This document shows positions 58,369-64,000 of a stretch of DNA of 64,000 bases, piece after piece. The stretch's first letter is position 1. Every line of letters starts with the position of its first letter. The stretch comes from Gymnorhina tibicen (taxonomy: Eukaryota; Chordata; Aves; Passeriformes; Artamidae): assembly GCA_013399875.1 (NCBI GenBank), contig VXAZ01007538.1, positions 434,001 to 498,000 of the forward strand. The letters run 5' to 3'. The notes beneath the pieces were generated by a model. It worked only from the letters and a program-made list of their open reading frames with translations, had not been told where the DNA came from and ran no database searches. Both the position numbers and the translations under genes were made by a program.

Positions 58369-61300
58369 TAAGCTGTTAGCTATATGCCATTTTACAGCTA
58401 AACGGAAAAAAAAAGTCCATATTTGGTGCCTCACAACTGGAGAATATTTGGTAGTGGATGGATGTTCTCAGAAGACACCATCTCTAACAACTACTAGGAG
58501 TTACTCTTGGCCTCGAGTCTGGCTAAGCATTCAGAACACATGAACTCCGTTACCTAATCCCACTAGTTGTGGGGCTAAATAATTTAATAATTTAACCTTT
58601 AGTCTGGGACTTGCATCAAATCTGTTGGGTAAAGGAATGTGACCTCTCGCTAACAATTCCTCACCCTTCACACCCCTGGGAACCCCGTGGTAAAAGCTGT
58701 TGAGAAAAGATGGGTGAAATTTTCTGAAAAGAAAGATGACATTAAAGTAGGCATGCTGTGAGGAGGATTAAACTTGGGCTGGTGAAATGTGCCTAAAATC
58801 TTTTCTGAAGACAGAAGTCTTCTATCTACCAGGCAGGCTTAGCATAGCTAATGCCAGTGTAAGTGGATCGTGTCACACCAGCGTGCTTCTTCCTTCAGCT
58901 CAGTGAGCGAGGCACCTGTGATAGTGCACAACGACACCCCTAGCTCCAGTTGTCCCTCTTCAGTGGCTTTGCTGACCAGCCAAGCTCCTGAGTCAAAGTC
59001 ACAATAAACAGAAGATCAGAACTTGTTCTTATAAGGGAGAAGGTGTATTTTGCATTCAAAGTCTCCCAGGTTCTCCCAGTCCCTTGGTGTGGTGTGGCTG
59101 GGACCACACTGGAGGTGTCTGCACATCACTGAGGGGCTCATCCATACAGACAGAAGAAGAGGGGCTCCATCTAATGGTTTAAAAACTCTTGTTACAAATG
59201 AAATAACTAACAGGGACCTCTGGCTAGCCTTACTCAGGTTTCTAAGGCTTAAGAAACATTGAAACAGCAATTGATATGCAGTCAGATTTCACTAAAGACT
59301 ACTGCTGCCCAGGGTGTGCTCTCATTTAAATAAGCTTTATTTATTTATTTCACCAAATACTGTGACTCATTTTTGAGCCTCATACTTGACAACTGAAAGG
59401 ATTAATCTCAAACAGAAACTAAAATTTACTTGCATCATACAGGATTTTCATTTTGAATGCCCAGCTAGTTATGTCTGGCCTTTTGAGACCCAGAGTTCAA
59501 AGTCCTGCAGTCACAGCAAAATTAAATATATGCAGCTCTATCTGTCAAAGCAAATCTTAAAATATTCGTAAAACTATTTGAAACGGAAAATAACAACACT
59601 CAAATATCCATGTTTTGACATTTGTTTTTTAAAAAAGTGATTTTATTGTTTGTATTTTTGCATATACACACATGGGGTTGATAAAGCATTACCTGTGTGT
59701 CAGTTACTAAACCAGGTCTGACCATATTATTTTGTGTGGTGGAACAGGATTATAAAAAATACTTAATTCCAAATAGGAAATAAATTCTGTCATTCTGTCT
59801 TCCTATCTTAGACCTAATGTGTGAAGTCTTTTCAAGTAAGTTTCAAGGGTATTTACTAACTTCTCTTTTATTTTAGGCAAATACATAGACATAACATAGT
59901 GTTTTAAAGAAAGAATGCCTTCTGTGATTTATACTTAACTGGTGCCACTTTCTTCTTGCCTTTCCTAAATGTCTTTGAATCACAGCATCGCAGTAGAGAT
60001 ATGAGATTGTAAATGTGAGGACATCATCCCAGGTAGAGAGAATCTATCCATATCTGTGTGATTCACCATCTGGGTTGTGCATCCATGTTTTTATTTGCTC
60101 TTCCACTATAATATCTATATCTAAGCAATTATGGAGTCTTCTCATTCCCTGTGGCCTACACAAGTCTCTAATGCATTTACTTAGTATATTTAAAATCAGT
60201 GACTTCTGTCAGTAACTAAGGATATGTGGGGCTGGGCAGGTTGTAGCAGAGAAACTATAAGCTGAACACTGAGAGAGGAAGAACAAAACTGCAGTGATTA
60301 CAGTCGTCCAGCCTGGCAAGCCATTTAACATCATTGGCATATTTCATTCACATGATCTTGTGGGCAACAAGATGGAAAAAAAGTGGCATTGACTCTCGAC
60401 TTCCCCCAGCAGAGCTTGTGAATGAAAACCCGTATGAGGGTACAAAAGCCTGGCACTGCCATAGTACCTGCAGTTAACTCTCTGATGGGCAGAGCAGCTG
60501 TCAGTGCAGCTGACAAATTATACAGGCACCTGAGTGAAACCTCTTCCTATGGCTTTTGTTTTTCCAGTCTGTTTCCTCATATTGTGCTGTTCTTTCTAAT
60601 TTCTTCTCTTTGACTATAAATCAGTCTTTATCAAATATGCTATGCACCAGTGAAGAAGTAACACCTTAAATTCAAAATTCAAATTTACTCTATAGCAGTG
60701 CATATGGATCCTGAATTTGGCAGGAATTTAGATGAGATATTGAAAGTTTCGTTACATAAAATTTGGGGGCGTAAATTTTTTTTAGTTTCACCGGTTCATC
60801 TTGTAGATTCTTCCTATTTACAGCTTCGGCTGAGTGAAAACAGATTCAATGTTAAGCTTAGATGTCCACCTGTTTCCATTGATTTGTCACTAAGGATGTC
60901 TGTAAATTTGGTTGCTTAAAGCTCTTTCCCAAAACCTTGACTTTCAATTATATCCACCACTATGTTTTTCATCAGGTTACAGAAAACATAACTTGGACTT
61001 TTAACTAGCATTACAATAAATTGTTTGGTTAGTATTAAATTTCTGAAGGCTAGATCAGCTGGAGTTCAGCTGGGTGTTTGAAGGAAGTAAGATCCATAGT
61101 CCCACAGTTTGTCCATCTGCTGGCTTCCCTTCCCTAATGATGTTTCAACTTACTGACAAGTTCCAGCTATATTTTGACAGAGAGATACTTGGAGGACATG
61201 AAGCTCCTGGAAAAGTACTGCATAATTTACAGTGAGGGGATTAATCCTGCCTGCTCTATCTGTGGGTACCGGGGTATTTTTAATCAGGATCATGGGTGCT

Positions 61301-62155
61301 AGATGTTTCAAGCTAAATCCTCCCGTGTGTACATTTGGGTAAAACACACCTTCCACATGGCATGCTTTTAGGGGCCATATTAGGCCCTCTAAATACACAT
61401 CTCTGTCCACACACACAGTGCAAGGCCATACAGAAGGTGGGTTGTTTGTGTTTCAGTCGTTGTTTGCTACCAGCCCTGCTGGGACATAAGCAAATGGATT
61501 TACCCTTTCTGTTCCATCCTTCTTTGTGTTCAGCACAGGGGTTTGTGCCACTAAAGTTCTACTGCCTGAGGAATTGGAACATCATGCAGGATCTTTGTAT
61601 TTATGATCTGTTATTCTCCCTGGCCTTAGTCACAGCTGCACATACTCGAAGTAAAATCCAGCCTCAATTAGGACACCATAAAAACTGAGAAGAGGGGGGA
61701 TCTTTAGTGATTTGTTCATTCAAAACCAACCAATCAGAAGAGAGGGCTGAGCAGAGGGAGGATCCAGAAAGGAATAATCAGGCCCTGTGACCAGAACAGG
61801 AGAGAGCACAGTTGGCACATGGCCAGACACAGGAAGGGGTCACAGGCAGTATTTACATATCTATGCACAGAATTAGCACTATGACAAATCAAATTATGAA
61901 AGCACTATATTTCTTCTGCATGGACTTGCAGCTATAGACTCTTCATGTTTTAATAAAAAATTTTCTCATAGTGGAAGAATTTTCATGCATTTGATAAACA
62001 AAAATATCCTGGTAACTGTTCTGATTAGAAGTATAAAGAACAGTCTCTCAAATTCTCCTTCTTTATCTCTTGCTTCAAAATCTTTTCTATGTTTGCCAAG
62101 AAAATACACTACTACACTAACACCTGATAAGTAAATCATTCACTGACTCACTTCC

Positions 62156-62174
62156 AAAAAAAATATATATATAG
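62156..62174. repeat. Short A-run plus (AT)n
   Basis: An A run passing into ATATATATATA; a simple repeat. Confidence 0.85.
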
Positions 62175-64000
62175 CCTGATGATAATTTAAGCTCTCAATA
62201 GCTGTTCAGACTGCTCACATGTGCTTTTACAGTAGTTTTACAAATCATTTAGGATTAGAAACTGCTGGATCACTGCTGTCTGCAAGGAAGTTTATAAGGA
62301 AGATTGCTGTGTTCTCAGTGATGGTGCCATCAGGTACATGCAGAGGGGATAAAAAATGTATAAAATATGTTAATGCTATGGGACAGAAAAAACCCCAGGT
62401 TTATACTGTGCATTTTAGCACTTGCTAAAAATAGATTTTTTTTTTTAATATAGTGCATGCTGTGTCATCCTAAGTATTTGGCAGTGGACAGGTTGATCCT
62501 TGAAGATTAGAAAAGCTCCCTCTTACATAGGAACTCTTCGATCTATCAGTGCTCTATCCTGTCTTGTCTGCTTCTTTTTAAAGAAATTCAAGGAAGATCT
62601 CTGATCTGTGGGATGGATTTGTCACATAAATCTTTCTTTTTCCTGTTTTCTGTCTACTTTTGCATCCCATTGTAAAGAAAAAACTCCAGTATCCATGACC
62701 CTTGTTGTCTAAATCAAGACCTCAACCACTTCGTCCTAAATATATAAACCCCTTAAAAATTGTTTGTTTTCAACAAGGTCCACTGACTAGACTGCAAATA
62801 AATACTGTGTAAGCAGAACTTTTTTTCCTCTCTACCTTTTAAAAATCTTTGCTTGTACGTTCTAGTTGACATGCAAATAAAAACTTAGAAATATATTTGC
62901 CCGTTAATTACTAAGGTATTCAGATGCCCCAGCAAGAACGTGACCAAGTATACCAGACGAAACCCTTGTCACCTTAAGGATTCTGAATTCTAATTTAGAA
63001 ATTGGTGTAATACAAGAACTTGACTGGTTATAATTTATACTAACTGTTCAAATTGCCAGCAAGAACCACTGCAGATATTTTAGGAGATACACTAGAAATT
63101 TTAAAAAACCCTGATTTCTAGGGATCTTAAAAAAAAGAAAGAAGTGTCATCCTATTTTCTTTCACTTCAACAGTGGCTCAAATCAACATTAGCAGAAGGA
63201 AATAGATTCAATGCAGGAAATATTTTCCTTTAGGATGATCTAAAAATGCTGACAGGGTATACACAAAATCTAAATTTAGCTGTTGGGGTTCACCTCATCC
63301 TCATGAGCAGCTACTTCTCTCAATTTCCTTGTGAGCTGTTTTGCACACCACAGGCTACAAAAGGGAAGTGCAGAAGACCAGTCATGTCCCCATCTGTAAA
63401 CAAAGAGGAAAAGTGTTCCTGGAAACTTTGCTATTCCATCCTGCTCTCCTGCATTGATTCCATTTAGCAGTGTAAAAGTGATTGTCTAGTGTGGTCTCTG
63501 GGCTGTGAAAAAAAGACTCCATTCAGTAATTATGCTCTGAATCTCTTGGTAAGGGATTGTCTCCTCACTGTCAGGAGGGAGACTTTCTCAGAAACTGCTG
63601 CTGTGATTCCTGAGCACAGGTATCAGTCTTGTCCTGCCATCTCCCTCAAATAAAGTGTTAGTAGTTAGTCTGTTAAAATCTACTTTTGTAACTCTCTATG
63701 AGCAGAACTCCCAATGTGAAATAATAGAAAACTCTCAGTCTAGTCCAAAGACAAGAGAGCACTTCTTTTCTGCTGTGTAATTCATATGACAGGGTGTTTC
63801 AGTATTTATAGACTACAAATAAAACAATGCTCAAATTGAAAATATCCACCAAAAAGCAGAATTCACAATTTAGGCTCACTGTTGGTATGACATACTCTGC
63901 AATTATAGGAACACCAAGCTGTGCTCAGTAAAACACAAGAGTGCCTTTTGCTGACCGGTAAACAATTGATAACCTTGCTTGGAGAGCAAGTTAATTAGTA

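Larger units (their letters stand above)
53601..64000. other. Non-coding intergenic DNA to window end (10.4 kb)
   Basis: No recognisable coding exon; I looked for the PCGF5 RING start region (MATQRKHLVKDF) and did not find it. Low-complexity tracts are at 58289-58368 and 62156-62174. Small frames throughout are unsupported. Confidence 0.65.

Overview
This is vertebrate nuclear DNA, almost certainly from a bird and most likely a passerine songbird. The protein-coding content is split into short exons with canonical splice sites, long non-coding stretches are AT-rich and CpG-poor, and the interspersed repeats are chicken-repeat-1 (CR1) LINEs. A small tRNA-Ile-headed, CR1-tailed SINE at 29818-29951 looks like the TguSINE1 family, which is known from passerines. 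No bacterial, phage or CRISPR-type system is present. Nearly all anonymous open frames are chance frames or antisense shadows.

Layout. (1) 1-6.9 kb, plus strand: the 3' end of RPP30 (RNase P/MRP subunit p30). It has four coding exons encoding the last 85 residues, a likely 3'UTR, and one intron whose 5' splice site matches the minor (U12-type) spliceosome consensus. (2) 6.9-9.1 kb: the short tail-to-tail spacer, containing a TATG microsatellite and a 5'-truncated CR1 LINE. (3) 9.1-17.2 kb, minus strand: a complete ANKRD1 (CARP) gene with nine coding exons and 320 residues. Its 3'UTR has an AU-rich cluster and an AATAAA signal. Its upstream region has a TATA box, a GATA site, TEAD/M-CAT sites, E-boxes and an AP-1 site. 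(4) 17.6-64 kb: about 46 kb without any recognisable protein-coding exon. It holds a decayed CR1 with recognisable reverse-transcriptase motifs (22.05-22.83 kb), the SINE (29.8 kb), a candidate spliced non-coding exon (32.5 kb), a small sharp CpG island with a splice donor (53.37-53.60 kb), and assorted small tandem and simple repeats.

The RPP30-ANKRD1 convergent pair matches the conserved amniote order (HTR7, RPP30, ANKRD1, PCGF5 in human). The right-hand desert would therefore be the ANKRD1-PCGF5 interval, expected to carry cis-regulatory DNA and possibly non-coding transcripts or distal 5' exons. The two genes are functionally unrelated: RPP30 is a housekeeping tRNA-processing factor, and ANKRD1 is a stress- and stretch-inducible muscle and nuclear cofactor.
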